DNA of 64,000 nucleotides from Arthonia radiata (taxonomy: Eukaryota; Ascomycota; Arthoniomycetes; Arthoniales; Arthoniaceae). Shown here piece after piece: positions 36,337-48,406 of this stretch (the stretch's first letter is position 1; the number at the start of each line of letters is the position of its first letter). The stretch spans positions 186,001 through 250,000 of the forward strand of contig PSQN01000001.1 in the NCBI GenBank assembly GCA_002989075.1. The letters run 5' to 3'. The notes beneath the pieces were generated by a model. It had not been told where the DNA came from. It worked only from the letters and a program-made list of their open reading frames with translations, and did no database searches. The position numbers and the translations under genes were made by a program.

Positions 36337-37530
36337 TTCGTCTTTATAATCTCTACTATATCGAGTTTCAATCCTATTAATAAACCTACTACTAGAGCAA
36401 GCTCTTCTAAAGCGCTAACTCGCTACTTAACTCGCGGTATTAAGAATTCTAAAGCTACTATTAATTTTAAAGCTCTTCTTTATAACGCTTATAAGAAGAA
36501 AGCTTCTAAAATTACTTTACTAATTTCTAAATTATTTATAGCTTCTTCTATTCTACGCCCTTCTAGACTAGGTAGTATATCTCTAACTTCTATAACTCTT
36601 TATAAGTTTTCTATTTCTTATTACTTTATTTTAGTCTAACTATTAGTATTTTAGCTCGTTAAAAGCGTTATATCTATAAAGATAACTCTAACAATAATAA
36701 GATTATCTATTCTCCTTATTACTATAGTACTACTTATAAGCCTAAGTCGTCTATAAAGTCTTACCGGTTTACCTCCTCGAATCCCGCTTTTTGCGCCGTA
36801 TCTACGTTAATTTAGCCTTAGCTAGAGGATTATGTTTCGATATACTACCGTTATATAAAGGCCTTATTTAGCGATATAGCTATATATAGTAGACCTTCTA
36901 TAAACTCTAACTTTAAGTATTATAAGAACTAGACCTACGAGTAGTCTAAGAGATAGTATACTAAGTATACTCGCTATACTAGTATTAGAAGGTTAGAAGA
37001 TAAGTATAAGATAGTAAGTCTAATACCCCCCGTCTTAGATACTAATTAATTGTATATTAATATATACTAGATCCCCGCTTAATAGAGACATACCTATAAT
37101 CTTCTCATATAGGCTAACTTCTTCTTAACCTCTAGTAAGAACGTCTAAGATAATAAAGCGTCTTTCTATAACAACTATCTTACTCTACTTTGTACCTTTT
37201 ATATTTAGCTATAGGCCTAGTAGCGCGGTCTAGGTACTAAGTCGGTTAAGTAGGCCGATACTATTAATTTTAAGTATATTAAGGTGCTACGCTAGAGCTT
37301 CGATTCTAGTATAGAGTTATACGGCCCTTAGCTATCTATAAATAAGGCTCCTTACAAGCTAGCTATAGTAGATCTAATTGATTAGATTTAGAACCGCGTA
37401 GATAGTAGCTACGGCTAGGTTAAGTAGTATTATACCGCCGATCCGTACTAACTTCAACGCTAGTTTAGATAGTCTTCTTATAGTTTTCTACCTTCTATTT
37501 AGCTAGGGTCTTAGTCTATATAAGTAGTTT
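36337..37530 (+). pseudogene. E7 antisense accessory frame (family 2, unknown protein)
   Basis: Antisense to E7 gag-pol, between the chromodomain and the 3' LTR. Codons 36337-36636 are free of stops for 100 codons, remarkable in DNA where TAG/TAA are dense; the reading is Ser/Thr/Lys/Ala-rich (NPINKPTTRASSSKALT, LTRYLTRGIKNSK, RPSRLGSISLTS). A second frame, from about 36675 to 37530, continues with SSNPAFCAVS, YIKALFSDIA, SFDSSIELYGP, VDLIDQIQNRVDSSYG and VKQYYTADPY. The E2 counterpart encodes the same residues, so both segments are probably one gene joined across an intron or an indel. No recognisable domain; the first segment lacks an assigned ATG. Confidence 0.52.
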
Positions 37531-37689
37531 TCCTTAGCTTATTGAAATAGTTCTATATTTTCTTTAGTTTAATACTATACTAATTCTATATTCTAAACTG
37601 TACTCGAGGTACTTTACCTTCTCTTCGGCGTTATATTAGAGACTAATTGCGTAGGCTTATAGCTCTTTTTTATCTATATTATCTAGTTT

Positions 37690-40600
37690 ACCTTAGACGC
37701 TTATCTTTTGGCTTAGTATCTTTACGCTTCTTAAATTCCTTAAGAGCATTAAAGTCTTTAAGATATATCTGCGGCTCTATCGTATTATTCGTCTCTAACT
37801 ATCTCTGCTACTTAGTTCAATACTAGTCTTTATTTTTAATCTTGAAGTAAATCGCCTTAATAAGCTATTCCTTACTACTATTGACTTTAATCGGACTAGA
37901 CGGTTCTATATCGGACCGACGGCGATATAGCTCTAGTAAGAATATATAGAAGATAGAGTAAATACGGTAGAAATCTAGTAGTACTAGCTAGTAAGCTTAT
38001 TTACTTACTTTCTTAAGAATTCTAAATAGTTCTAGGCTTTAATTATTAAGCTTCTTTATTAGCCTCTTTGTTTTAAGGTGCTTTAACAATAGTAGTACTA
38101 AATTACCTACTATATAGTATTTTAGTATATACTTAGTATTATACTATTTTATCTGTAGATACTAAGCTTTCTCTAGCTGCTGCTTTATTTCCTGTTAGCG
38201 GAGAAGGCGTTCTTCTATATACTTAACTACTATAGAGTATTCTCGCCTAAGCTACCTTCCTTCTTAACGGAAGATATCCTTTCCGATAGAAAGGTCGTTT
38301 AGCTTAACGATATAGTACCGATCTAGCGGCGGTACGCCGTCTAGTACGTCTATAATACGACCGAACTTATATTTAATCGGTAATATCTTTATTAATAAAT
38401 AAATTTTTAAGTTATACGTAAAAGTAGCTTCTTCTAGATACTTATACTAATTAACTTAATTCTAAGAGATATAGATACGTAGATAGTTTTTAAGCTTCTA
38501 GTTTAAACGCATAGTTTAACTATTAGTCTGAGGGTAAAACGCTATACTTAATCTTCGTTTTACAGTTAGATATTAGTAAAAGGTACTCTAATATAAGCTA
38601 GTAAATATAGATCCTCTATTAGATAGGAGGCTTCTTAGGAATCCTAATGTTTTTGCTTAGTGCTTGTAGAGTACTTCCGCTAGCTTTATAGTATCTATAG
38701 TCTTTTTAACTAAAATATAGCTTACAAACTTTAAGAAGCGGTTAACGACTATAAGAATTAAATTAATAATATCTCTATTCTTTAAGCGTACTATTAGTAA
38801 TTTAACGACAAAGTCTAAAGACAGGTCTTTAAAGAGACTAATTGGAACCAATATTGCCGCTATTTTGCTGTATAGCTTATACCTTTTTACAGTAGTATAC
38901 TAATATACGTCGCATTTAGTAATAAAGTTCTTAATATACGTTGCTATATTCTTTTACGTATATTTACGTTTTAGAATCTTTAAAGTCTTTTTAACCTTAA
39001 AGTAACTAGCAAGCTTATTATTATAATTCCGGCTTATAACTTTTAGCTTTAATATAGAGTATTCTAGTATCTAAATCTTATTACCTTAGCGTAACAACTT
39101 ATAGCTATTAACTAACTATTCTATATACTTTAACAACTTAGAGTTTAAGTTAGACTCTATTAGAGTATTTAAGTCGATTCAACTTATACAGCGCTTTCTT
39201 ATACTAGCTTAATAGCGATTCGCTACCGTTTTGTCGCTATATTAACCTTTAGTCTTAGCTAATAATTTTAACTCCGATACTTTCTACTTTATAAAGACGT
39301 TCTCTTATTAGACTTCTAAAATTAAGGCCGTAAGACCTCGAGAAGTATTATTGTAAGCTATTTTAAGAGCGGCAGCTATAACTACCTTAACTCGTAATAC
39401 GAGAGCTACTAGAAAAGGCTCTATATTAGTAGAGAAAGACGGACACGTTTCTTGCTTCTAAGTATTTTATATAAGGTCTATCTTTAACTTCAATCTACCT
39501 CTAACTTAGGCTATAGTCGCGTTTAAGATTTTAGATTAGTAGTTAAACTACTAATAGTATCTAAACTAATCTTTAAGCAATATAATTAAGATAGCAATTA
39601 TATCTTCTTCTAGACTAAAGGGCTTCTCTCCGATATTAAATAAAGTAGTATCTCTTCTAAGCTTCTACTATAGACTTAGTAACATCTTATTAGCGTTATC
39701 TTTCTTTACTCTATATAGGTTCTTATAATCTAAACGGTATAACAGCGTATCAACTAGATTCTTGCTATCTATACGGTATAGTATTTTAAAGTTAAATACC
39801 AATAAGTCTTTTATCTAGCGCGTCTATCAGCGAGACAATACTTTTATTATTATAAAATACTATAGATTATTATAGTCTATTACGATCTTTACTAAGTACT
39901 ATATATTAATAAGATAATAGCGCTAGTACTTAAAGTTAGCCTATATTGCTATAAGCTCTTTATTATAGATATTATATCTTAGCTTAGTGTCTATAAATTT
40001 CTTTAAAAAGAACGTTACCGGATATAGATATATATTTGCCTTGTTATTAATACTAGTCTAGGCGGTGTCTACTATATCTAGTATAGACAAGCCTAAGTTA
40101 ATATTTAACGGTAATGTTAATTAGCTATCTTTCCTTAGCTAAAGTAAGATACCTACTATTATAAAGTCTAATATATTAGTTATTAAAACAATCGATAGTG
40201 TTGGATTAAAGTATATTAGTACTAGTATATTTATAAAGGCTTGCTTTAGCGCTTTAAAAGCTTTTTGTTAGGCTTTGCTCTAGACAAACTTAATGTCTTT
40301 CGTTAGTACGTTTATTAGCGCTACAATACAGCTAAATCTATAGATAAATCGTTGGTAAAAGTTTATAAATCTTAGAAAGAATAGAATCTGCTTTACGATA
40401 GTAGAAACTAGCTATTTAGCTATAGTCTGTATCCTTTCTAGCTTTATTTTAATACTATCAACTTCTATAGTAAACTCTAGGAAAGAAACCTTAGTAGTAT
40501 AAAATTAACACTTAAACAGCTTTATAAATAAACTCTACTTATAGAGTCTTTATAGAACTTCTTTAATATAGCCTTTATAGCTTTTCTTGTTTTTAGAGAA

Positions 40601-41246
40601 AATTAAGATATTGTCTATATAAACAATATATACGGTATCAATAAGATTATCTATAGCTTTATAGATATATATCTAGAACGTAGTAGAGACGTTTGCTAGT
40701 CTAAAAGATATTACTAGGTATTTATAGTACCTATATTAGGTACAAAATGCTGTCTTCTACTTATTCTCTTTATAAATACAGATACGGTAATAGTTATTAT
40801 AAAGATTAAGCTTTATAAATACCTTCGAGCCTTATAAGCAATTAAGAATCTTAAAGACTAGCGGCAATACGTAGCAATTCTTTATAGTTATATTATTTAA
40901 ATTGCGGTAGTTAATATATAGTCTTAACAATCTATCTACCTTAGATATAAATAGAACTAGAGTACCCGCTAAACTAGTAAAGGGTTATATCTATTCTTTC
41001 TTAATTATAGTATTTAGATACTTTCGGAGCGTCTTTAGCTTATTCTACGATATAGAGTAGATTAGCTTATATAGAGGTTCCGTACTATTCTTAAGCTCGA
41101 TCTTATAAGTATACTTACTAAGCGGCGTAAGCTTACTCGATAGTTCTTTAGAAAAGATATCTTTATATCTAGCGTACTAAAAAGAAAGCTTATTTCGCTT
41201 CTCTACTTTCTTAGGCTCGCTATTTAGAGTCTGGTTTAGCAGTAAA
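37690..41246 (-). pseudogene. pol: E7 pol relic, 3' part: RT, RNase H, integrase, chromodomain
   Basis: Minus strand. RT occupies about 41150-40250 with active site YIDNIL near 40603-40620 (second Asp changed to Asn). RNase H is about 40200-39800. The integrase core includes a stop-free run at 38851-38657 (LIVVNRFLKFVSYILVKKT; the usual LIVVDRFSK has lost its Asp), and the chromodomain is near 37870-37735. The 5' part of pol lies beyond E8 (48407-48960). E2 has an extra 27-bp duplication after the chromodomain that E7 lacks. Confidence 0.83.
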
Positions 41247-41251
41247 CTAAC

Positions 41252-41723
41252 TGTTACGAGCACTAGCCCCAGACGGCCTAGCGTACGTTTAAACGTTAAC
41301 CACTACTAATTATCTTAGCCCTACTAGCATTATTCCCGACTAAGCCTATAAACCCGCTGTAGGCATTATTGGACAAGACAGCTATAAGAGCCTATATTCT
41401 CTATAAACCCGATATAAGCATTGTTAAGTTAACGAACACAAAGGAACTCTCTCTATATACCTTAGACTATATAGTTAGACTAATGGCTAACCTTAGGATA
41501 GACTTTAGTTTATTAACTTAACATCTAAATATAAGTTTCTTAACTCTATTTAGGTAACATACTTTATCTTCTATCTATCTTAGTTAAGCCCCTCTTACCT
41601 TCTATAATCTATTTCGTCTCTCCTGCCTTTTAGTCTCTAGCACATAAGATACCTACCACTAAGGTTAACAAGCACACAAGGCAAGTAAGCCTTAGTTCGG
41701 TTCTCTTAGCGACCGGCGTTATA
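41252..41723 (+). repeat. 5' LTR of E8 (472 bp)
   Basis: Starts TGTTACGAG where the 3' LTR has TGTATTACGAG (2-bp indel) and ends GGCGTTATA. Followed by ctttaatagact, the candidate self-priming site at 41726-41735. Confidence 0.94.
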
Positions 41724-41765
41724 CTTTAATAGACTCGCTACGAAAGTAGAGAAAGTAGATTAATT

Positions 41766-42675
41766 ATGTCTACTACTTTAGTACCCAACAGCTACGACGC
41801 TGCGGACAGGCTGGCTAGCAAAATGGCCGCTATAGGTAAGATATTGGACGTTAACATTAAGATAGATAAAAGCTTCTCTAATAAATGTTCTAAACTTACT
41901 TTATTTCTAATACGCTTGGCTATATATTTTAAGACTTATAAGGATTAGTTCCTAAATAACAGTACTATAGTTTTGTTTGCTGCATCCTATATAGATAACG
42001 AGGCATACAAATAATTTAACTTCTATCTTAAAGACTATCTTTATAAGGCACCTAACAAACAACAAGAAGAGACTAACGAGCTCTTCTCTAGCTTTGCTGC
42101 GTTTTAGCAAAAGCTCTAACAGGTGTACAGGGATATAGATTCTAGACGTACTACTGTACGTAAACTTAAGACACTCTGTTAGATAGAACCAGCTAGCCGA
42201 TACGCCGCTAAGTTCCTACAGTATGCTAACCAAACCGGATAGGATAAAGGACCCCTGGTCGACGCTTTTTATAAAGGCTTAAAGGACTTTATTAAGGAAA
42301 TTATCTATATCCGTAAAGAAAAGTTTACCGAACTAGAGAAGTTTATAAAACGAGCCAAGAAAATCAACGACAGCAACTTTAAACGACAGTTAGAAAAGAA
42401 AGGAACTAACTTAGGTAAGTTCGCCTGGATTCGAAGTAAGCATAACTTACGATAAGACCGAAGTAATCCAATAAAATTAGACTTTATAAAGCCCCGTAGG
42501 AAACTAAATAACTAGGAACGAGAATACAGAATAAAGAATAAGCTATACTTGTATTGCGGAAAACTAGGGCATTAAGTTAAAGAATGCCGTTCTAAGAAAC
42601 AATAGTTCAACAGTACTAATAGAAACGGGTACAACGATCAACTCTAGAAACTCTATTTTCTACGACAATATTTCA
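41766..42675 (+). pseudogene. gag: E8 gag relic
   Basis: The ATG at 41766 opens 60 codons (MSTTLVPNSYDAADRLASKM...) before a TAG at a probable Gln codon. Then come a capsid-like stretch (YIDNEAYK, FNFYLKDYLYKAP, ELFSSFAAF, KGLKDFIKEIIY, LEKFIKRAKKIN) and a zinc knuckle near 42545-42590 (YCGKLGH...VKECRSKK) with most residues in place; only the first Cys is lost. Five to ten percent of codons are TAG/TAA. Length (about 300 codons) is normal for a chromovirus Gag. Confidence 0.85.
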
Positions 42676-42699
42676 ATATAACTACTTAAATATAGGAGA

Positions 42700-45600
42700 A
42701 CACCCACTAGGTTACTTCTAACAAAAAGCACAATAAATAGAACTTATTTAACTTACATAAGAACTAGAATACGGACATTGAGTTATAGGAGGAAATAAAG
42801 GAACGACAAATAAAACAGAAATAATAAAACCTATAGGACTGAAACAACATTAACTGTACTATTTCAAAGTAGCAGGTACGAGATACCGTTGTACCCCATA
42901 AAACACTATTCTAGACCGCGTACTACAATAATAATTGTACGATTCATAAATCTAATAAATTGGAGTTAGAATAGTAGCTAAAGAAACCAACATCTCTAAA
43001 ATAAGGTTCGATACAAAAACTAGGCCTTACCCGAGAACAACCTAAATCGCCTTACCTAGAAATTCAAGGGGAATCTAAGGAAGAATAGACTATAGAGGCT
43101 AAGTAAGATAGCAGCTACGATACGTTATAGGCAAGACAACGACTTAAAGACAAAAATATAGATTCTAATGGTACGGAATCCTTGCTCGAGAACAATATTA
43201 ATTAGAAAGAACAAACCTTAATTCGTTGGGAAGAAATAATATAGAGACTTTGTTAGTTAACCTTCTATAATAGAAAGTTAAACGCTAATAGAGAAATTAA
43301 CGATATTCCAGGATATATTTACTTACGCCTATGATAACTAGTAGACCACCTTATTAGGGGTCTAAAATTGCGTAGCCAGTACTAATATCTTTAATTAACA
43401 ATATACAACCTACAGACACAACGGGTTTTAACTAGCGATAGTTGCATAATTAAAGTAGAGATTGTAAATAATAAACTAAATGTTATAATAAGAGTAGTAC
43501 TAGAACACCCTATACAGGAATTCTTATAGCAAATTAACCGACAATAGGTTCCGATACCTAAATTACTCTAGAACGTATACAATTAACAGGAAAAAGACTA
43601 GACCGACTACTTTAAGGGTAGTAGTACCGGCTCGTCCAACGGTTAGACTCTTTAGGAGTCTAGCTCTATATAAGCTCGGCTTTTTACAGAACATACCTAC
43701 ACACTCGAGCAACAATAAACTATAGAAACATTAAAATTATAATCGATTTAGACGTAATAAGCAACTTTATCTTAATACGCTACGTTAAGAAGTACTAAAT
43801 ATAAACATAAAAAAAGAAATTACCCTACGTACTGTCTAGATTTTAAGGGGCAGAGGAAAGAGTTGACTATAAGACTTTGCCAATAGGTATAATAATTGAG
43901 AACTATTAAGAAGAAATTACTTATAATATCGTAGATATTAACTAGTACTACGCCGTACGAGGTATACTCTAGTTGCAACAATATAATCTAAAAGTAGATT
44001 AGAGAACTAAGAAGTTTCTTTTTACTAGGTACAAGTACTCTAAACAAGAGTCGTTCTACGGAATAGATACTCTATAAGCTATTTTTAGTAGTAAGGATAA
44101 GGAGCGCGATAAAGAACTTATACGGGTTAGCACTACTATACTTCGATATTTAGACATTCTACAAGAGAAGTCTAACGTAGTATCTTGTCTGTAGCTAGCT
44201 ACACATAAGTATAAACAAGAGACAACTATACGTCAACAATTCTATACGACGACAAGTACTTAGTTAATTACTAAGATACTTAAGAAATACAATTAATTCT
44301 AATACCTATTTAAAGAAGCTAAGCTAAACTTAGCTCTCCTAGAATACAAACCGTAAGATTATATAATACCTTTATAGAAGGGTAAAACGCCAATATTCGG
44401 TTCAATATACTTTCTATTAGAAGCAGAAAATTAAATACTCCGCGATTATCTTAACAAGAACCTTAAGAAAGGATTTATCTAAAAGTTAATATTACCAGCC
44501 GGATACCCGATACTCTTCGTACCAAAGAAGAATAGTAAACTACAACTCTACGTAGATTATAGACAACTAAATAGAATAACTATTAAAAACTAATACTCTT
44601 TACTATACATCGACGAAATAACAGATCGATTGTATAACGCGCAATAGTTTACTAAGTTTGATCTACGAGGAGCATACAACTTAATTCGTATAAAGGAGGG
44701 CGAAGAATAAAAAACGGCCTTCTATACTAGACACAGACTTTTTAAGTATTGCGTTATACCCTTTAAGCTAATAAACGCACTAGCATTATTTTAGAAATTA
44801 ATTAATAATATACTTAGCAATTACCTAGACATATTTATAACTACTTATCTAGACGATATTCTAGTATACAGCCGTACACTAAAAGAATATAAGAAATATA
44901 TTAAAAAGATATTAAAAAGATTAGTGCGTGCCGATTTACAAATCGATATTAAGAAAACTTAGTTCTATTAATAATCCGTTGAATTTCTTAGATTTATAAT
45001 TACCGAGCACGGTCTTCAAATAGAAGATTTAAAGATTCAATCCGTTCTAATCTAGCCTACACTAAAGAATATAAAATAACTACAACAGTTTCTTAGTTTT
45101 GTTAATTACTACAGGCGGTAGATATCTAACTTTAGCCGAATTACAGCACCGCTGTCTTAACAGACAAAACAATCGATAGGATTTTTCTAGACGTAAAAAG
45201 AACAATTAGTATTTAAAGAGCTTAAGGAAGCTTTTAAGATTAGACCTATACTAGCGATATTTAACCTTAACCTACCAATTATTATAGAAATAGACGCGTT
45301 AGACTATACAATTGGAGTATATATAAGTTAAAACAATAAGAAAAGAAAGCTTAGACCAGTAGCTTTCTACTTAAGAAAGATATTACCTACAGAACAGAAC
45401 TATAATATTTACAATAAAGAGCTCTTAACTATTATAGCAGCATTCAAGACATAGCGAGCTTACCTAGAAGGAGCAAACTATACAATTATAATATATACGG
45501 ACTATAAAAACCTAACTTACTTTATAACAACAAAGAAGCTTAATCGCAGATAAGTTAGATAGTTAGAAACTATAGCTTTATACGACTTTATTATTACCTA

Positions 45601-47130
45601 CAAGAAAGGTTCTAAGAACAATAGAGCCGACGTACTAAGTCGACGTTTAGACTACCTTAATAATAAGAAACACATCGAGCACACAATATTCTAAGAACAG
45701 AATAATAAGATTAGATACAATCAATTGGCTATAACAACCGAGTTTGTTATTAAACCAGATAGCCGAATCTCAGACATCCTAAACGACTCTAAGACCTACT
45801 AGGAAAACAAGAAACGATACTTAGGATTAACTAAGAATAACAAAGGCTATTACGAATTCTAAGGCAAAATCTACGTCCCGAGGAATCTAATCCGAAACAT
45901 TATTAGTAACTTCTACGATAACCCAACTAAAGGACACAAAGGCATCGACAATACTATAGAAAAGATTTTAAGAACCTATTATATCTCGAGAATCCGACAC
46001 TACGTTAAGGATTATATCTAAGAATACGATATATATGCAAGAACTAAGCATCTAAGGTATTTACTATACGGTAAACTACAACTACTAGAGACACCCGAGA
46101 GACTATAGTATACGGTCTTACTAGACTTTATAACCAAACTACCAATATCTAAGGATCTACTTACAGAAGTAGCTTACGACGCTATTCTCGTTATATACGA
46201 TAAACTAACAAAATACGTATACTTCGTACCTTACAAGGAGGCTAGCAACTTAGAACAACTAGCGTATACCTTCCTACAGATTATCTTAGCCAACTATAGT
46301 TAACCGCAAAGAATCGTTTTAGACAGAGACTAGAAATTTGTCTTACGATTTTAAACATCCCTAATGCAACAGCTAGAGACTAAATAAAAAATATTAACAT
46401 CGTTTTACCCGTAAATAGACAGACAAACGGAACGAACAAATTAAACGCTAGAACAGTATCTTTAGGCGTACATTAACTACTAGTAGAACGACTAGGTACA
46501 ATTGCTACTAGTAGCGTAAGCAGCGCACAACGACACCAAAAACGATATAACTAAGATAACTCCGTTCTATGCCTTATATAGCTATTACCCTCTTTAGAGA
46601 AGATAACTATACAATACTACCAAAAACGAGACAGCTATACGAATAGCTACAAGCATAAAAACCCTGTACCAGTAGTTAAAGTCTAACAGCGAGTTTATTA
46701 ACGAATAAACAAGACAATAGTATAACAAATTAAGAACTACCCTAAATGCAAGCATAAAAGAGGGGAAAAGAGCTTACTACTTATAAGAAACTTAAAAACT
46801 ATTAGACCAAGCAAGAAACTTAACTATACTAAGACGAGACCGTTTAAAATCTTACAGTAATTAGGACCTGTAACATTCAAACTAGAACTCCTAAAGACAA
46901 TAAGAATATATCCTATATTCTATATAACGCTATTGAAACCAATCTACTTCCGAGAAGTAGAACGATTCAACCTCAAAATCCTTTCTAACAACTAAGAACC
47001 CGAGTACGAGGTCGAAACGATTCGAGCTCACAAGCAACACCGAGGCAAACGACAGTATCTCGTAAAATAAAAAGGATATTCCGAATATAAAAATCAATAG
47101 AAACTGAAACAAAATCTAATTAACTATAAA
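42700..47130 (+). pseudogene. pol: E8 pol relic: protease, RT, RNase H, integrase, chromodomain
   Basis: Protease motif near 43741-43770 (IIIDLDVISNF, RIP form of DSGA-IGNF). RT about 44505-45060: [29 protein letters not shown], and YLDDILVYS intact at 44846-44872. RNase H about 45230-45650 ends RADVLSRRLDYL. Integrase zinc-binding region about 45895-46040 keeps GHKGIDNT, and the catalytic core about 46110-46600 keeps LLDFITKLP and DRQTERTN. The chromodomain at 46985-47130 reads YEVETIRAHKQHRGKRQYLVK then KGYSEYKNQ. Frames are collinear over 4.4 kb with roughly 5% stops, all TAG/TAA. This is the best template for family 1. Confidence 0.9.
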
Positions 47131-47161
47131 GCTACTATTTAACAGTATTGGAACCAAAATA

Positions 47162-47743
47162 TTAGTCGGTCGTAGCAGTATTAATACTCTAATTTACTAC
47201 CTAGTATACCTCGCTAGCACCTAGATTATCTTTAAACGAACTAGTCTACTACGTTAAAGGACCGCTACCTAATATCGAATAGAGATTACTTCGAAAGTCA
47301 ACGGATAACCCGCTCGGACATTTAAATATATTACTACCAGTTATCGACGTAGTAAGCTTCTCTTGCTTTAACAACTTATTTCGAGCTAACTTCGCTGCTG
47401 CCCGCGTACGAGTCTTTTTAACCTTCTCTTTTAACTTCCAGACCTTAGATCGGTTACGCTATATAGCCGCAACAAATACTGCTGTCTAAGCCTTTAACGA
47501 ATATAATTGGCGCTTCGCGCGCTAGAGAGCAGCCGACTAAGAGGAATATTAAGAATAAACCGAACGCGCTGCAACTAAGTTAGTTTTAGTTACTATAAGA
47601 AGACAGCAACGAGGCATACTATCTACTATTAATACCCGTAAATTACAACTCTTTTCGTTCTAAGTATATACCAAACACGTCGCCTTCCCGGACTAAACCA
47701 GACATCTTTCCTTAGTCGACATATATCTAGAACAAGAAGGTAT
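47162..47743 (-). pseudogene. E8 antisense accessory frame (1a type)
   Basis: Collinear counterpart of 18663-19244, on the minus strand here. The start codon is ATA at 47743-47741, where E4 has ATG. Conserved between the two copies: KKSCNLRVLIVDS, TNLVAARSVYS and the Arg/Lys/Ala-rich middle. The sense strand in this segment is also rather open (RLRYIAATNTAV, RAADQEEY-type reading), so direction rests on the lower stop density and the E4 start codon. Unknown function. Confidence 0.45.
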
Positions 47744-47927
47744 TTCGATACCACAAGCTTCAATTAACAGGTATTAACTATACTTTTTATTAGGACCCGC
47801 AGCAATAGACTTTATACGAGGTATAGCGACTTACAGATTAGTTACGAAGAGGGGAACGAAACGCAACTTATACGTATTTAAAAGGCTAAGGGTCAATTAA
47901 GGACAATTTAACTAAAAGAGAGGAGAT

Positions 47928-48401
47928 TGTATTACGAGTACCAGCCCTAGACGGCCTAGCGTACGTTCAAACGTTAACCACTACTAATTATCTTAGCCCT
48001 ACTAGTATTATTCCCGACTAAGCCTATAAACCCGCTGTAGGTATTATCGAACAAAACGGCTATAAGAGCCTACATTCCCTATAAACCCGATATAGACATT
48101 GTCGAGTTAGCGAACACAAAGGAACTCTCCCTATATACCTTAGACTATATAGTTAGACTGATAGTCGACCTTAAGATAGACTTTAGTCTATTAACTTAAC
48201 ATCTAAATATAAGTTCCTTAACTCTATTTAGGTAACGTACTTTACCTTCTATCTATCTTAGTCAAGCCCCTCTTACCTTCTATAATCTATCTCGTCTCTC
48301 CTACCTTTTAGTCTCTAGCACACAAGATACCTACCACCAAGGTCAATAAGCACACAAGGCAAGTGAGCCTTAGTTCGGTTCTCCCAGCGACCGGCGTTAC
48401 A
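47928..48401 (+). repeat. 3' LTR of E8 (474 bp)
   Basis: Preceded by aaaagagaggagat (polypurine tract). Starts TGTATTACGAG and ends CGGCGTTACA with TG...CA intact. Contains AGTCTATTAA at 48185-48194, complementary to the site after the 5' LTR. Confidence 0.95.
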
Positions 48402-48406
48402 CTAAC

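Larger units (their letters stand above)
41252..48401 (+). mobile_element. E8: family 1a chromovirus, best-preserved full-length copy
   Basis: TSD CTAAC at 41247-41251 and 48402-48406 is perfect, and deleting the element restores the E7 protease-region sequence seen in E2 in reverse. LTRs are 41252-41723 and 47928-48401. More CpA/TpG and longer open runs remain than in E1, E3 or E5. The copy lacks about 225 bp between gag and protease (near 42700) that E1 and E4 keep. It is the top of the nest, so presumably among the latest insertions. Confidence 0.95.

Noticed and set aside
46930-47112. Open stretch of 60 codons on the minus strand in E8
   Set aside because: Complement of the chromodomain region, low-complexity Phe/Leu/Ser; E4 and E5 do not keep it.
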